DNA of 64,000 nt from Variovorax sp. Root411 (GTDB taxonomy: Bacteria; Pseudomonadota; Gammaproteobacteria; Burkholderiales; Burkholderiaceae_C): the NCBI RefSeq assembly GCF_001425205.1, contig NZ_LMDW01000005.1, positions 1 through 64,000 on the forward strand, in the 5' to 3' direction. The notes under the pieces were generated by a model, which worked only from the letters and a program-made list of their open reading frames with translations, had not been told where the DNA came from and did no database searches. The position numbers were made by a program, and so were the translations under genes. Shown piece by piece: positions 1-8,639 of this stretch (its first letter is position 1; each line of letters begins with the position of its first letter).

Positions 1-1
1 G

Positions 2-184
2 ACGGACGTGACCGGCGCGATCGAGCTGCCCGCGGACAAGGAAATGGTCATGCCCGGCGACAACGTCAGCATCACCGTGAAGCTGATCAACCCGATCGCG
101 ATGGAAGAAGGCCTGCGCTTCGCCATCCGTGAAGGCGGCCGTACCGTGGGTTCGGGCGTCGTGGCAAAGATCCTCGACATCTAA
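2..184 (+). CDS. tuf: Elongation factor Tu, C-terminal end (partial)
   Basis: This is the last 60 residues of EF-Tu, the GTPase that delivers aminoacyl-tRNA to the ribosome; the gene begins before the window. The reading frame starts at base 2 and ends in TAA at 182-184. The segment belongs to beta-barrel domain 3, with the family signatures [19 protein letters not shown] and the terminal GVVAKI. rpsJ follows 21 bases downstream, the usual str-to-S10 junction in betaproteobacteria, so read-through from tuf into rpsJ is likely. Confidence 0.97.
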   Translation, partial: TDVTGAIELPADKEMVMPGDNVSITVKLINPIAMEEGLRFAIREGGRTVGSGVVAKILDI

Positions 185-205
185 GCCGGACGTAAAGGAA
201 ACACC

Positions 206-520
206 ATGGCTACCAAGCAAAAAATCCGCATCCGCCTGAAGGCATTCGACTACAAGCTGATCGACCAGTCGGCCGCTGAAATCGTGGACACCGCCAAGCG
301 CACCGGCGCGATCGTCAAGGGCCCCGTGCCCCTGCCGACCCGCATGAAGCGCTTCGACATCCTGCGTTCGCCGCACGTCAACAAGACCTCGCGCGACCAG
401 CTGGAAATCCGCACGCACCAGCGCCTGATGGACATCGTCGACCCGACCGACAAGACCGTGGACGCGCTGATGAAGCTCGACCTGCCGGCCGGCGTGGACG
501 TCGAGATCAAGCTGCAGTAA
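206..520 (+). CDS. rpsJ: 30S ribosomal protein S10
   Basis: S10 (104 aa, normal length) is a head protein of the small subunit and is also the NusE antitermination factor. It begins [15 protein letters not shown] and contains the conserved loop around PLPTR and the segment [12 protein letters not shown]. An AAAGGA ribosome-binding site lies shortly before the ATG. In most bacteria rpsJ heads an operon that continues straight into rplC. Here a strong terminator follows at 552-589 and rplC is 2.5 kb away, so rpsJ is transcriptionally grouped with tuf. Confidence 0.98.
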   Translation: MATKQKIRIRLKAFDYKLIDQSAAEIVDTAKRTGAIVKGPVPLPTRMKRFDILRSPHVNKTSRDQLEIRTHQRLMDIVDPTDKTVDALMKLDLPAGVDVEIKLQ

Positions 521-551
521 TCCATTCGGCTTCGCGCCGCGGTTACTGACG

Positions 552-589
552 AAGCCCGCCTGCAGAAATGCAGGCGGGCTTTGTTTTTT
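552..589 (+). terminator. Strong rho-independent terminator after rpsJ
   Basis: A perfect 13-bp GC-rich stem (552-564 paired with 569-581) closes on a GAAA tetraloop and is followed by TG and six T residues. It is placed to end tuf-rpsJ transcription before the metallopeptidase gene. Confidence 0.93.
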
Positions 590-671
590 GTCTCACGAAT
601 GTGGCATCCTCGCCGGTCTGCGGTCCCCATGGGGCGGGGCGCCATGCAGTTGAAACGAGGGCAGCACAGCT

Positions 672-2252
672 ATGAGACAAGGCATCTCTTTTGCGTCCGG
701 TTTGATGGCGTGCATCGCGGCGGTGTTGTTGACCGCCTGCGGCGGCGGTGGAGGAGGTGGCGGCGGTCTTCCCTTTCTGCCTGTACTTCCTGTGCCAACG
801 ACGCCGGTCGCCCTGAGCGGTACGGCCACCTACGAGTCCGTGCCCAATCCCGGCGGGCGACTCGTGTACGCCGACACCTCGGTCAAGCCGGTGCGTGGCG
901 CTTTTGTCGAAGTGCTCGAAGCCACCAGCGGCAGCCAATTGGCCACGACCTCCACAGACGACGGCGGCGCCTATGCCGTGAACGTTCCGGCGAATACGGC
1001 CGTCATCGTCCGGGTGCGGGCCCAATTGACCCGCACCGGTTCGGCGCCGAGCTGGGATGTCACCGTGCGCGACAACACCCAGTCGAACGCGATCTATTCC
1101 ATGCAGTCTTCGGCGTTCTCCACCGGAGGCGCGGCACTCACCCGCGACCTGCGTGCCGGCAGCGGCTGGGGTGGATCGAGCTACACCAGCCAGCGCGTGT
1201 CCGGGCCGTTCGCCGTGATGGACACGATCTATGCCGCGATGCAGAAGGTGCTGTCGGTGGCGCCGGCGACGACGTTTCCGTCGCTGAAGGTGTTCTGGAG
1301 CGTCAACAACACCAACGCCAGCGGAAGCATCGCGCTGGGGCAGATCGGCACCACGTTCTTCATCGGCAGGAGTTCGGGTGCAGAGATCTATGTGCTCGGC
1401 AAAGAGGATGTGGACACCGACGAATTCGATGCGCCGGTGATCGCGCACGAGTGGGGCCACTACTACCAGGCCTCCTTCAGTCGGGACGATTCGACGGGCG
1501 GCGCGCATTCCACGAGCGAACTCATCGATCGCCGGCTTGCCTTCTCCGAAGGATGGGGCAACGGCTGGTCGGGCATTGCGCTGGGACGCAGTAACTATGT
1601 CGATTCGGGTGGCCCTGGCCAGGCCCAGGGAGGCAGTCTCGATCTCACGCAGGGGCCGGCGACCAACCGAGGCTGGTTCCGCGAATCCTCGATCCAGTCG
1701 ATCTTCTGGAATCTCAACCAGCAGGTCGGGTTCAAGCCGATCCACGACACGATGACGGGGTTCCAGTTCCGCAGTGGTGCGCCGGTCACGTCGATCCATC
1801 CGTTCACGGCGGCATTCAATGCGACGGCGCCGGGCAGTGCGCAGGCGTTGGCCGCGCTGCTGGCGGGGCAGAACATTGTGGCCGGCAGCGATGCCTATGG
1901 CTCATCGGAAGGCAATGATGGCGGCTTGCCGATCGTGCTGCCGATGTACAAGCCGGCGGCGATCGGCGGTTCGATTACCCAGGCTTGCGTGACGAATGCC
2001 GCAGATCCGCAGCGCGATGGGAACAAGCTCGGCAGTTTTGCGTACTTGAGGTTTACGGCTCCAGCCAGCCGCAGTTACCAGTTCGTGGTCTCCCCGCCGG
2101 TGGGTGCCAGCGCCAATTTCGCGATCTACAAAGGTGGTGTGGTGAGCCGCAACACCAGCTCGGTCAACCTGTCGGCCGGCGACTATGTCCTGGTTGTCAA
2201 CGATCTCAACAATTCCGCCGCAAGCACGTGCTTCAACGTAACCATTCAATAG
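672..2252 (+). CDS. Secreted zinc metallopeptidase-like lipoprotein
   Basis: This is a 526-aa predicted lipoprotein. The signal peptide ends in LLTAC, with Cys23 as the lipidated residue, followed by eight glycines. Residues from about 50 to 125 resemble a carboxypeptidase-regulatory type beta-sandwich. The central domain has a zinc site, HEWGH at residues 259-263, with EGWG at 293-296 supplying a likely third ligand (E293) as in gluzincins. The C-terminal 90 residues look like a bacterial pre-peptidase C-terminal beta domain. The ATG at 672 starts the signal peptide. The exact peptidase family was not identified. The gene sits between rpsJ and rplC and is followed after 17 bases by another exported protein. 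Confidence 0.85.
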   Translation: MRQGISFASGLMACIAAVLLTACGGGGGGGGGLPFLPVLPVPTTPVALSGTATYESVPNPGGRLVYADTSVKPVRGAFVEVLEATSGSQLATTSTDDGGAYAVNVPANTAVIVRVRAQLTRTGSAPSWDVTVRDNTQSNAIYSMQSSAFSTGGAALTRDLRAGSGWGGSSYTSQRVSGPFAVMDTIYAAMQKVLSVAPATTFPSLKVFWSVNNTNASGSIALGQIGTTFFIGRSSGAEIYVLGKEDVDTDEFDAPVIAHEWGHYYQASFSRDDSTGGAHSTSELIDRRLAFSEGWGNGWSGIALGRSNYVDSGGPGQAQGGSLDLTQGPATNRGWFRESSIQSIFWNLNQQVGFKPIHDTMTGFQFRSGAPVTSIHPFTAAFNATAPGSAQALAALLAGQNIVAGSDAYGSSEGNDGGLPIVLPMYKPAAIGGSITQACVTNAADPQRDGNKLGSFAYLRFTAPASRSYQFVVSPPVGASANFAIYKGGVVSRNTSSVNLSAGDYVLVVNDLNNSAASTCFNVTIQ

Positions 2253-2269
2253 CAGTGAGGAAGCCCGCC

Positions 2270-2824
2270 ATGAATCCCCGTTCCAGCTCGATGATTGCCG
2301 TTGCGGCATGGCTGACGCTCGCTGCCACGTCGGCGCCGGTTTTTGCGGACGGCGTGCCCGCGCCCCGAGCGGCCAAGCACGCCGCTTCTTCGCGCCATGC
2401 GCCCATGACGGTCGCGGCGCGCAAGCCCAATGATTCCGGTGTCGTGATCCAGTACAGGATCGACCGCGCGGCTCAGGTCGGCCGGCCGGTTTCTGTCGTT
2501 CTGCAGTTCGACGGCGTGAGCGATCCGGCCGGTGCCACCGCACGCCTGACGGCCGATGCAGGGCTGACCCTGACGACGAGCAGCAGCCTGGACCTCCCGG
2601 CCGGCCAGCGTACGACCGCCACCGCCACGGTGACGAGCGACCGCGAGGGCCTCGCCTACCTGAACGTCTTTGTTACGCAGAACGGCGCCATGAGCATCGT
2701 CGCGATCCCTGTGCAGACCGGATCGGCGGCGCCGGCCATGAAGGGTGCCGGCGAGGTGAAATCGTCCGCCGAGGGCGAAAAGATCATCTCCTTGCCCGCC
2801 AAAGAGCCAAAAGAGCCTAAATAG
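2270..2824 (+). CDS. Small secreted protein, function unknown
   Basis: This is a 184-aa protein with a Sec signal peptide (hydrophobic core around residues 8-22, cleavage near VFADG). The mature part has a short Ala/His/Arg-rich linker, then a domain of about 100 residues rich in Val, Thr and Ala that reads like a beta-sandwich. The Lys/Glu-rich tail ends in repeated KEPKEPK. I do not recognise a named family. The open frame extends upstream, but the ATG at 2270 is preferred because it begins the signal peptide and follows an AGTGAGGA stretch. The 17-base gap suggests co-transcription with the metallopeptidase, so it may be a partner or substrate; that is inference. Confidence 0.75.
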   Translation: MNPRSSSMIAVAAWLTLAATSAPVFADGVPAPRAAKHAASSRHAPMTVAARKPNDSGVVIQYRIDRAAQVGRPVSVVLQFDGVSDPAGATARLTADAGLTLTTSSSLDLPAGQRTTATATVTSDREGLAYLNVFVTQNGAMSIVAIPVQTGSAAPAMKGAGEVKSSAEGEKIISLPAKEPKEPK

Positions 2825-2850
2825 GCCCTCAAGCAGGCGCAACAGCCGCC

Positions 2851-2880
2851 TTGCAATGTACTCGCACCGCGGTCTATAAT
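2851..2880 (+). promoter_or_regulatory. Sigma-70 promoter for the rplC-rpsQ operon
   Basis: TTGCAA at 2851-2856 and a perfect TATAAT at 2875-2880 are separated by 18 bases. Transcription would begin near 2887, giving a leader of about 150 bases before rplC. An own promoter is expected, because rplC is cut off from rpsJ by a terminator and two foreign genes. Confidence 0.75.
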
Positions 2881-2886
2881 CGCTGG

Positions 2887-2928
2887 CTCTGCCCTTGGTG
2901 CGTCCATGCGGGTGTAGTTCGGGCAGAG
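2887..2928 (+). promoter_or_regulatory. Leader hairpin at the predicted rplC transcript start
   Basis: CTCTGCCC at 2887-2894 is exactly complementary to GGGCAGAG at 2921-2928, with a 26-base loop. It begins almost at the predicted first base of the transcript. It may stabilise the 5' end or take part in ribosomal-protein autoregulation, as the S10 leader does with L4 in E. coli. That role is inferred only. Confidence 0.5.
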
Positions 2929-3036
2929 ATTTATCAACCTTCTTTCGCAGGCCGGGAACCTTGGGGAATCGGCCAAACGCTGTCGCCAATTGAAGTGGCA
3001 GCGGCGAAGGAAGTCTTCCATTTTTGGAGAAAACAA

Positions 3037-3717
3037 ATGAGTCTGAGCAACTCCCTCGGGTTGCTGGGCCGCAAGGTGGGGATGATGCGTCTCTTCACCG
3101 ATGACGGGGACGCAGTTCCTGTCACGGTGGTGGATGTGTCCAACAACCGTGTGACCCAGATCAAGTCTGAAGAGACCGATGGCTACGTCGCCCTGCAGGT
3201 GACGTTCGGTTCGCGCAAAGCATCGCGCGTGACCAAGCCTGAAGCCGGCCACCTCGCCAAGGCGGGTGTCGAAGCTGGTGAAATCATCCAGGAATTCCGC
3301 GTTACCGCAGATACCGCAGGTCAGCACAAGGCTGGCGGCGTGATCGCGGCCGGCAGCGTGTTTTCCGTGGGCCAGAAGGTGGACGTGCAAGGCACTTCCA
3401 TCGGCAAGGGCTTCGCTGGCACGATCAAGCGCCACAACATGAGCTCGCAGCGCGCGTCGCACGGTAACAGCCGTTCGCACAACGTGCCCGGCTCGATCGG
3501 CATGGCACAAGACCCCGGTCGCGTGTTCCCCGGCAAGCGCATGACGGGCCACCTCGGCGACGTCACCCGCACGACGCAAAACCTCGACGTGTTCCGCATC
3601 GACGAAGCACGTCAGCTGCTGCTCATCAAGGGCGCGATCCCGGGTTCGAAGGGTGGCTTCGTCACCGTGCGTCCCGCCATCAAGGCCAAGCCGCAAGCGG
3701 CTGAAGGAGCGAAGTAA
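3037..3717 (+). CDS. rplC: 50S ribosomal protein L3
   Basis: L3 (226 aa) is a primary binder of 23S rRNA near the peptidyl transferase centre. It starts with [14 protein letters not shown] and contains [12 protein letters not shown]-like and [16 protein letters not shown]-type conserved blocks around residues 125-160. The frame is open further upstream, but the ATG at 3037 follows a TTGGAGA ribosome-binding site and gives the normal family length. The stop codon overlaps the rplD start by one base (TAATG), indicating translational coupling. Confidence 0.97.
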   Translation: MSLSNSLGLLGRKVGMMRLFTDDGDAVPVTVVDVSNNRVTQIKSEETDGYVALQVTFGSRKASRVTKPEAGHLAKAGVEAGEIIQEFRVTADTAGQHKAGGVIAAGSVFSVGQKVDVQGTSIGKGFAGTIKRHNMSSQRASHGNSRSHNVPGSIGMAQDPGRVFPGKRMTGHLGDVTRTTQNLDVFRIDEARQLLLIKGAIPGSKGGFVTVRPAIKAKPQAAEGAK

Positions 3718-4337
3718 TGCAACTCGAACTCCTGAACGAGCAAGGCCAGGCCGCGTCGAAGTACGACGCCCCCGAGACCGTGTTCGGCCGTGACTACAAC
3801 GAAGACCTGGTCCACCAGATCGTCGTTGCATTCCAGGCCAACGCCCGCCAAGGCACGCGCGCCCAGAAGGACCGCGAACAGGTCAAGCACTCGACCAAGA
3901 AGCCTTTCAAGCAAAAGGGAACGGGCCGCGCCCGTGCCGGTATGACGTCCTCGCCCCTGTGGCGCGGAGGCGGCCGCATTTTCCCGAACATGCCTGACGA
4001 AAACTTCTCGCAGAAGATCAACAAGAAGATGTACCGCGCCGGCATGGCCGCCATCTTCTCGCAGCTCGCTCGCGAAGGCCGTCTGGCCGTGGTGGATTCG
4101 CTGACCGTGGATTCGCCCAAGACGAAGCCGCTGGCAGCCCGTTTCAAGGCGATGAATCTCGAGTCCGTGCTCGTGATCGCCGAAGAAGTCGACGAAAACC
4201 TGTACCTTGCCTCGCGCAATCTGGTGAACGTTCTCGTGGTCGAACCCCGCTACGCCGATCCGGTGTCGCTGGTTCACTACAAGAAGGTGCTGGTCACCAA
4301 GGGTGCCGTCGACAAGCTCAAGGAGATGTTCGCATGA
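3717..4337 (+). CDS. rplD: 50S ribosomal protein L4
   Basis: L4 (206 aa) binds 23S rRNA, lines the exit tunnel and in E. coli represses its own operon. The extended loop [14 protein letters not shown] and SPLWRGGG near residues 60-90 is the tunnel-constriction segment. It overlaps rplC by one base and rplW by four (ATGA), so the three are translated as a coupled set. Confidence 0.97.
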   Translation: MQLELLNEQGQAASKYDAPETVFGRDYNEDLVHQIVVAFQANARQGTRAQKDREQVKHSTKKPFKQKGTGRARAGMTSSPLWRGGGRIFPNMPDENFSQKINKKMYRAGMAAIFSQLAREGRLAVVDSLTVDSPKTKPLAARFKAMNLESVLVIAEEVDENLYLASRNLVNVLVVEPRYADPVSLVHYKKVLVTKGAVDKLKEMFA

Positions 4338-4669
4338 GCCGCGTGAACCCTACCGCCGCTGAACGTACGTTCGAAGAAGGCCGCCTGATGGCGGTGCTGG
4401 TCGCGCCGATCGTGTCCGAAAAGGCAACGATGGTCGGTGAGAAGTCGAACGCTGTCACTTTCAAGGTGCTGCAAGACGCCACCAAGCCCGAGATCAAGGC
4501 CGCTGTCGAACTGATGTTCAAGGTCGAAGTCCAGGGCGTGTCGGTGCTCAACACCAAGGGCAAGACCAAGCGCTTTGGCAAGTCCATCGGCCGCCGCGAC
4601 AACGTTCGCAAGGCCTATGTGACCCTGAAGCCCGGTCAAGAGCTCAACCTCGTCGGGGAAGGCGCTTAA
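4334..4669 (+). CDS. rplW: 50S ribosomal protein L23
   Basis: L23 (111 aa) sits at the polypeptide exit and is the docking site for trigger factor and SRP. Family blocks include [11 protein letters not shown] near residue 22 and [12 protein letters not shown] near residue 76. The N-terminus has about 15 residues ahead of the conserved start; the ATG chosen overlaps the rplD stop (ATGA). Confidence 0.95.
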   Translation: MSRVNPTAAERTFEEGRLMAVLVAPIVSEKATMVGEKSNAVTFKVLQDATKPEIKAAVELMFKVEVQGVSVLNTKGKTKRFGKSIGRRDNVRKAYVTLKPGQELNLVGEGA

Positions 4670-4671
4670 TC

Positions 4672-5496
4672 ATGGCCGTCATCAAGATGAAACCCACTTC
4701 GCCGGGCCAACGCGGCGCGGTGAAGATCTCGCGTGACCACCTGTTCAAGGGTGCTCCTCACGCTCCCCTGCTGGAACCCCAGTTCCAGAAGGCCGGCCGC
4801 AACAACAACGGCCACATCACGATCCGTCATCGTGGCGGCGGTGCCAAGCACCACTACCGCGTTGTCGACTTCGTGCGCAACAAGGACGGCATCCCGGCCA
4901 AGGTCGAACGCATCGAGTACGACCCGAACCGCACCGCCCACATCGCTCTGGTCTGCTATGCCGACGGCGAGCGCCGCTACATCATCGCCCCGCGCGGTCT
5001 GGAAGCTGGTGCAACGCTGCTGTCGGGCGCCGAAGCCCCGATCCGCGCCGGCAACACCCTGCCGATCCGCAACATCCCGGTCGGCTCGACGATCCACTGC
5101 ATCGAACTGCAGCCCGGCAAGGGCGCGCAGATCGCGCGTTCGGCCGGTACGTCGGCCACGCTGCTGGCTCGCGAAGGCGTCTACGCCCAGGTCCGCATGC
5201 GTTCGGGTGAGGTGCGCCGCATCCACATCGAATGCCGTGCAACCATCGGCGAAGTGGCCAACGAAGAGCACAGCCTGCGCCAACTCGGCAAGGCCGGTGC
5301 GAAGCGTCACATGGGTATCCGCCCGACCGTTCGCGGCGTGGTGATGAACCCGGTCGACCACCCGCACGGTGGCGGCGAAGGCAAGACTGGCGAAGGCCGC
5401 CATCCTGTCGACCCATGGGGCAATCTGACCAAGGGCTATCGCACCCGTAACAACAAGCGCACGCAGGTCTTCATCGTGTCGCGTCGCAAGAAGTAA
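4672..5496 (+). CDS. rplB: 50S ribosomal protein L2
   Basis: L2 (274 aa, usual length) binds domain IV of 23S rRNA and is needed for subunit association and peptidyl transfer. The conserved [16 protein letters not shown] stretch lies near residue 43, and the C-terminal block [16 protein letters not shown] near residue 223 includes the universally conserved histidine. It starts two bases after the rplW stop. Confidence 0.98.
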   Translation: MAVIKMKPTSPGQRGAVKISRDHLFKGAPHAPLLEPQFQKAGRNNNGHITIRHRGGGAKHHYRVVDFVRNKDGIPAKVERIEYDPNRTAHIALVCYADGERRYIIAPRGLEAGATLLSGAEAPIRAGNTLPIRNIPVGSTIHCIELQPGKGAQIARSAGTSATLLAREGVYAQVRMRSGEVRRIHIECRATIGEVANEEHSLRQLGKAGAKRHMGIRPTVRGVVMNPVDHPHGGGEGKTGEGRHPVDPWGNLTKGYRTRNNKRTQVFIVSRRKK

Positions 5497-5506
5497 GGGA
5501 TAGCCA

Positions 5507-5785
5507 ATGACTCGCTCTCTCAAAAAGGGTCCTTTCGTCGACCACCACCTCGTGGCCAAGGCCGACAAGGCCGTGACGACCAAGGACAAGAAGCCGATCA
5601 AGACTTGGTCGCGCCGCTCGATGGTTCTGCCCGAGTTCATCGGTCTGACCATCGCTGTGCACAACGGCAAGCAACACGTGCCCGTGTACATCACCGACCA
5701 GATGGTCGGCCACAAGCTCGGCGAATTTGCGCTCACGCGCACGTTCAAGGGGCACCCCGCGGACAAAAAAGTCCAGAAGAAGTAA
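5507..5785 (+). CDS. rpsS: 30S ribosomal protein S19
   Basis: S19 (92 aa) is a head protein near the A-site finger and pairs with S13. It begins [12 protein letters not shown] and contains [17 protein letters not shown]-type sequence and the block [28 protein letters not shown] lies before the ATG. Normal length and operon position. Confidence 0.97.
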   Translation: MTRSLKKGPFVDHHLVAKADKAVTTKDKKPIKTWSRRSMVLPEFIGLTIAVHNGKQHVPVYITDQMVGHKLGEFALTRTFKGHPADKKVQKK

Positions 5786-5794
5786 GGAACGACC

Positions 5795-6127
5795 ATGTCT
5801 GAAACACGTGCAGTCCTCCGCGGTGTCCGCCTGTCGGTCGACAAGGGCCGTCTGGTCGCGGACCTCATCCGCGGCAAGAAGGTCGATCAAGCGCTCAACG
5901 TTCTGCAGTTCACGCAGAAAAAAGCCGCTGTGATCATCAAGAAGGTGCTCGAGTCGGCCATCGCCAACGCCGAGCACAACGACGGTGCCGACATCGACGA
6001 GCTGAAGGTCAAGACCATCTACGTCGAGCAAGGTGCAACGCTCAAGCGTTTCACCGCTCGGGCCAAGGGTCGCGGCAATCGCATCAGCAAGCCCACGTGC
6101 CATGTGTACGTGACGGTCGGCAACTAA
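5795..6127 (+). CDS. rplV: 50S ribosomal protein L22
   Basis: L22 (110 aa) extends a beta-hairpin along the exit tunnel and is a site of macrolide-resistance mutations. The core includes [17 protein letters not shown], and the hairpin tip lies near [27 protein letters not shown] precedes the ATG. Typical length and context. Confidence 0.97.
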   Translation: MSETRAVLRGVRLSVDKGRLVADLIRGKKVDQALNVLQFTQKKAAVIIKKVLESAIANAEHNDGADIDELKVKTIYVEQGATLKRFTARAKGRGNRISKPTCHVYVTVGN

Positions 6128-6144
6128 GAAGGCCTGGAAGAAAT

Positions 6145-7056
6145 ATGGGACAGAAAATCCACCCAACCGGGTTCCGCCTTGCGGTCACCCGTAACTGGTC
6201 CAGCCGTTGGTACGCAAGCGACCGCGATTTCGCGGGCATGCTGGCCGAAGACATCAAGGTTCGCGAATACCTGAAGAAGAAGCTGAAGAACGCTTCGGTC
6301 TCGCGCGTCATGATCGAGCGTCCCGCCAAGAACGCACGCATCACGATCTACTCGGCACGTCCGGGCGTCGTGATCGGCAAGAAGGGCGAAGACATCGAGA
6401 ACCTCAAGCGCGAACTGGGCAAGCAGCTCGGCGTGCCGGTGGCAGTCAACATCGAAGAAGTGCGCAAGCCCGAAATCGATGCGCAGCTGATCGCCGACAG
6501 CATCACGCAGCAGCTCGAAAAGCGGATCATGTTCCGCCGCGCCATGAAGCGCGCCATGCAAAACGCCATGCGTCTGGGTGCCCTGGGCATCAAGATCATG
6601 TCGGCTGGCCGCCTGAACGGCATCGAAATCGCACGTACCGAGTGGTACCGCGAAGGCCGCGTGCCGCTTCACACCCTGCGCGCCGACATCGACTACGGCA
6701 CCTCGGAAGCCAAGACAACCTACGGCGTCATCGGCGTCAAGGTCTGGGTCTACAAGGGCGACACGCTGGGTCGCAACGACCTGCCGGCCGTCGAAACGCC
6801 GCGTCCTGAAGAAGAACGTCGTCCGCGCGGACCGCGCCGCGATGGCCGCCCGGGTGGCGACCGTCCGGGTTCGGACCGGCGTGGTCCCGGCCCGCGCGCC
6901 GGTGCTCGCGGCCCGATCGGTGGCAACACCGCCCCGGCCGATGGCAGCGACAAGCCTGCAGAAGCAACCGGCGGTGCCGGTGACTCGAAACCCGCCGTTA
7001 AGCGCGTCCGCAAAGCCGCGCCAGCTGCAGCAGCTGACGGTGCCAAGACCGAGTGA
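6145..7056 (+). CDS. rpsC: 30S ribosomal protein S3 with long basic C-terminal tail
   Basis: S3 (303 aa) is a head protein at the mRNA entry and has helicase activity on structured mRNA. Residues 1 to about 210 are standard: start [14 protein letters not shown] domain with [13 protein letters not shown], and later [13 protein letters not shown]. The remaining 90 or so residues are an Arg/Gly/Pro tail followed by a Lys/Ala segment, making it about 70 residues longer than E. coli S3 (233 aa). The ATG at 6145 fits the conserved N-terminus; a longer in-frame start would overlap rplV. Confidence 0.96.
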   Translation: MGQKIHPTGFRLAVTRNWSSRWYASDRDFAGMLAEDIKVREYLKKKLKNASVSRVMIERPAKNARITIYSARPGVVIGKKGEDIENLKRELGKQLGVPVAVNIEEVRKPEIDAQLIADSITQQLEKRIMFRRAMKRAMQNAMRLGALGIKIMSAGRLNGIEIARTEWYREGRVPLHTLRADIDYGTSEAKTTYGVIGVKVWVYKGDTLGRNDLPAVETPRPEEERRPRGPRRDGRPGGDRPGSDRRGPGPRAGARGPIGGNTAPADGSDKPAEATGGAGDSKPAVKRVRKAAPAAAADGAKTE

Positions 7057-7085
7057 TCGGTCTTAGAACTACGGAGTAACAAAAC

Positions 7086-7502
7086 ATGCTGCAACCTGCA
7101 CGCAGAAAGTTCCGCAAGGAACAAAAGGGCCGCAACACCGGCATCGCAACCACGGGTAACTCGGTTGCGTTCGGTGACTTCGGTCTCAAATGCACCGATC
7201 GCGGCCGCCTCACGGCACGCCAGATCGAAGCCGCTCGCCGCGCGATTTCGCGTCACGTGAAGCGCGGTGGCCGTATCTGGATCCGCGTGTTCCCGGACAA
7301 GCCGATCTCTACCAAGCCCGCTGAAGTGCGGATGGGTAACGGTAAGGGCAACCCCGAGTACTACGTCGCCGAAATCCAGCCCGGCAAGATCGTGTTCGAG
7401 ATCGTCGGCGTGCCCGAAGAACTCGCTCGCGAAGCGTTCCGCCTGGCGGCCGCCAAGCTTCCGCTGCGTACGACGTTCGTCGCTCGCCAGCTCGGCGCCT
7501 GA
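7086..7502 (+). CDS. rplP: 50S ribosomal protein L16
   Basis: L16 (138 aa) contacts tRNA in the A and P sites and helps organise the central protuberance. It begins [17 protein letters not shown] and contains [21 protein letters not shown]-type sequence and [18 protein letters not shown]. Normal length. The 29-base gap after rpsC holds the ribosome-binding site ACGGAGTAAC. Confidence 0.97.
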   Translation: MLQPARRKFRKEQKGRNTGIATTGNSVAFGDFGLKCTDRGRLTARQIEAARRAISRHVKRGGRIWIRVFPDKPISTKPAEVRMGNGKGNPEYYVAEIQPGKIVFEIVGVPEELAREAFRLAAAKLPLRTTFVARQLGA

Positions 7503-7515
7503 GAGGAGAACACTG

Positions 7516-7767
7516 ATGGCAACCCGTAAGAAAAAAGAAACCGCGGCTCCGGCCAAGGTGACCAAGGCTGCAACCCTGCGCACGAAGGACGTCGCGGCGC
7601 TGCAAACCGAAGTCAAGGAACTGCAGAAGGCCCATTTCGGTCTGCGCATGCAGAAGGCCACGCAACAGCTGTCGAACACCTCGACGCTGCGCGTGACGCG
7701 TCGCGACATCGCTCGCGCAAAGACCATTCTTGCTCAGAAGCAGCAAGAAACCCCCGCCGCCAAGTAA
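7516..7767 (+). CDS. rpmC: 50S ribosomal protein L29
   Basis: L29 (83 aa) lies at the tunnel exit beside L23. The core from about residue 21 ([18 protein letters not shown]) to the C-terminus matches the family. The first 20 residues are a Lys/Ala-rich extension, so it is longer than the 63-aa E. coli protein. The ATG at 7516 follows GAGAGGAGAACACTG, which gives a convincing ribosome-binding site. Confidence 0.93.
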   Translation: MATRKKKETAAPAKVTKAATLRTKDVAALQTEVKELQKAHFGLRMQKATQQLSNTSTLRVTRRDIARAKTILAQKQQETPAAK

Positions 7768-7776
7768 GGAGTGAAC

Positions 7777-8046
7777 ATGACGGAACCTAAAAAATCCCTC
7801 AAGCGCACCTTGATCGGCAAGGTGGTCAGCGACAAGCGTGCCAAGACCGTGACCGTGCTGGTCGAGCGCCGTGTGAAGCACGAGCTCTACGGCAAGATCG
7901 TGGCCAAGACGAGCAAGTACCACGCCCATGACGAAAAGGGCGAGTACAAGCTGGGCGACACCATCGAGATCACGGAGAGCCGTCCGATCTCGAAGACCAA
8001 GAACTGGGTCGTGACCCGTCTGGTCGAGAAGGCCGTTCTGGTCTGA
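7777..8046 (+). CDS. rpsQ: 30S ribosomal protein S17
   Basis: S17 (89 aa) is a primary 16S rRNA binder. Conserved blocks are [20 protein letters not shown] near the start and [22 protein letters not shown] at 7771 is also in frame, but the ATG at 7777 is preferred because AAGGAG at 7766-7771 is spaced correctly for it. This is the last gene of the S10 cluster; a terminator follows at 8086 and the spc operon is not adjacent. Confidence 0.96.
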   Translation: MTEPKKSLKRTLIGKVVSDKRAKTVTVLVERRVKHELYGKIVAKTSKYHAHDEKGEYKLGDTIEITESRPISKTKNWVVTRLVEKAVLV

Positions 8047-8085
8047 TCAATCATTGGAGCCCCCCTCGGGGCAGCCAATCCGGAA

Positions 8086-8116
8086 ACGGCCCACAATGTG
8101 GGCCGTTTTTCTTTTT
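8086..8116 (+). terminator. Rho-independent terminator ending the S10 operon
   Basis: A perfect 9-bp stem (8086-8094 with 8098-8106) around an AAT loop is followed by a T-rich run to 8116. It lies between rpsQ and the peroxiredoxin gene. Confidence 0.88.
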
Positions 8117-8130
8117 CAGGAGCACTTTCA

Positions 8131-8637
8131 ATGATCAAAGTCGGCGACACCGTTCCCTCGGCCACCCTGCAGGAATATTCCGAAGTCGAGGGCGAAGGCT
8201 GCAGCATCGGCCCGAACGCCGTGGACGTGGCCAAGGCTTCGGCGGGCAAGACCATCGCACTGTTCGCGCTGCCCGGCGCCTTCACGCCCACCTGCTCGGC
8301 CAAGCACGTGCCGGGCTACGTGCAGCACTTCGACGACTTCAAGGCCGCCGGGGTGGACGAGATCTGGTGCGTGAGCGTGAACGATGCCTTCGTGATGGGC
8401 GCCTGGGCGCGCGACCAGAAGACCGGCGCCAAGGTGCGCATGCTGGCCGACGGCAGCGCCGACTTCGCGAAGGCCACCGGCCTCACGCTCGACCTGACCG
8501 GCCGCGGCATGGGCCTGCGCAGCAACCGCTACTCGATGCTCGTGAAGGACGGCAAGGTCGCCTCGCTGAACGTCGAGGCACCGGGCAAGTTCGAGGTCAG
8601 CAACGCCGAAACGCTGCTGGCCCAGGCCCGCGGCTGA
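8131..8637 (+). CDS. Peroxiredoxin (Prx5-type)
   Basis: A 168-aa thiol peroxidase of the Prx5 subfamily, which reduces hydrogen peroxide and alkyl hydroperoxides in the cytoplasm. The active site is in PGAFTPTCSAKHVPGY, with the peroxidatic Cys in PTCS near residue 54; the Prx5 block VNDAFVMGAW follows. I see no fused glutaredoxin domain. The ATG at 8131 follows TCAGGAGCAC. The gene lies just after the S10 terminator and probably has its own promoter. Confidence 0.93.
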   Translation: MIKVGDTVPSATLQEYSEVEGEGCSIGPNAVDVAKASAGKTIALFALPGAFTPTCSAKHVPGYVQHFDDFKAAGVDEIWCVSVNDAFVMGAWARDQKTGAKVRMLADGSADFAKATGLTLDLTGRGMGLRSNRYSMLVKDGKVASLNVEAPGKFEVSNAETLLAQARG

Positions 8638-8639
8638 GC

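Noticed and set aside
748-765. Glycine-codon run in the metallopeptidase as a phase-variable tract
   Set aside because: The run mixes GGC, GGT and GGA codons, so it is not a simple homopolymer or short-unit repeat prone to slippage.
543-1799. A 418-codon minus-strand frame opposite the metallopeptidase
   Set aside because: The plus-strand protein has a signal peptide, lipobox and zinc motif; the minus frame has none.
2851-3036. N-terminal extension of rplC from an upstream in-frame codon
   Set aside because: It would begin in the promoter and includes the leader hairpin; the ATG at 3037 has a good ribosome-binding site and family-length protein.
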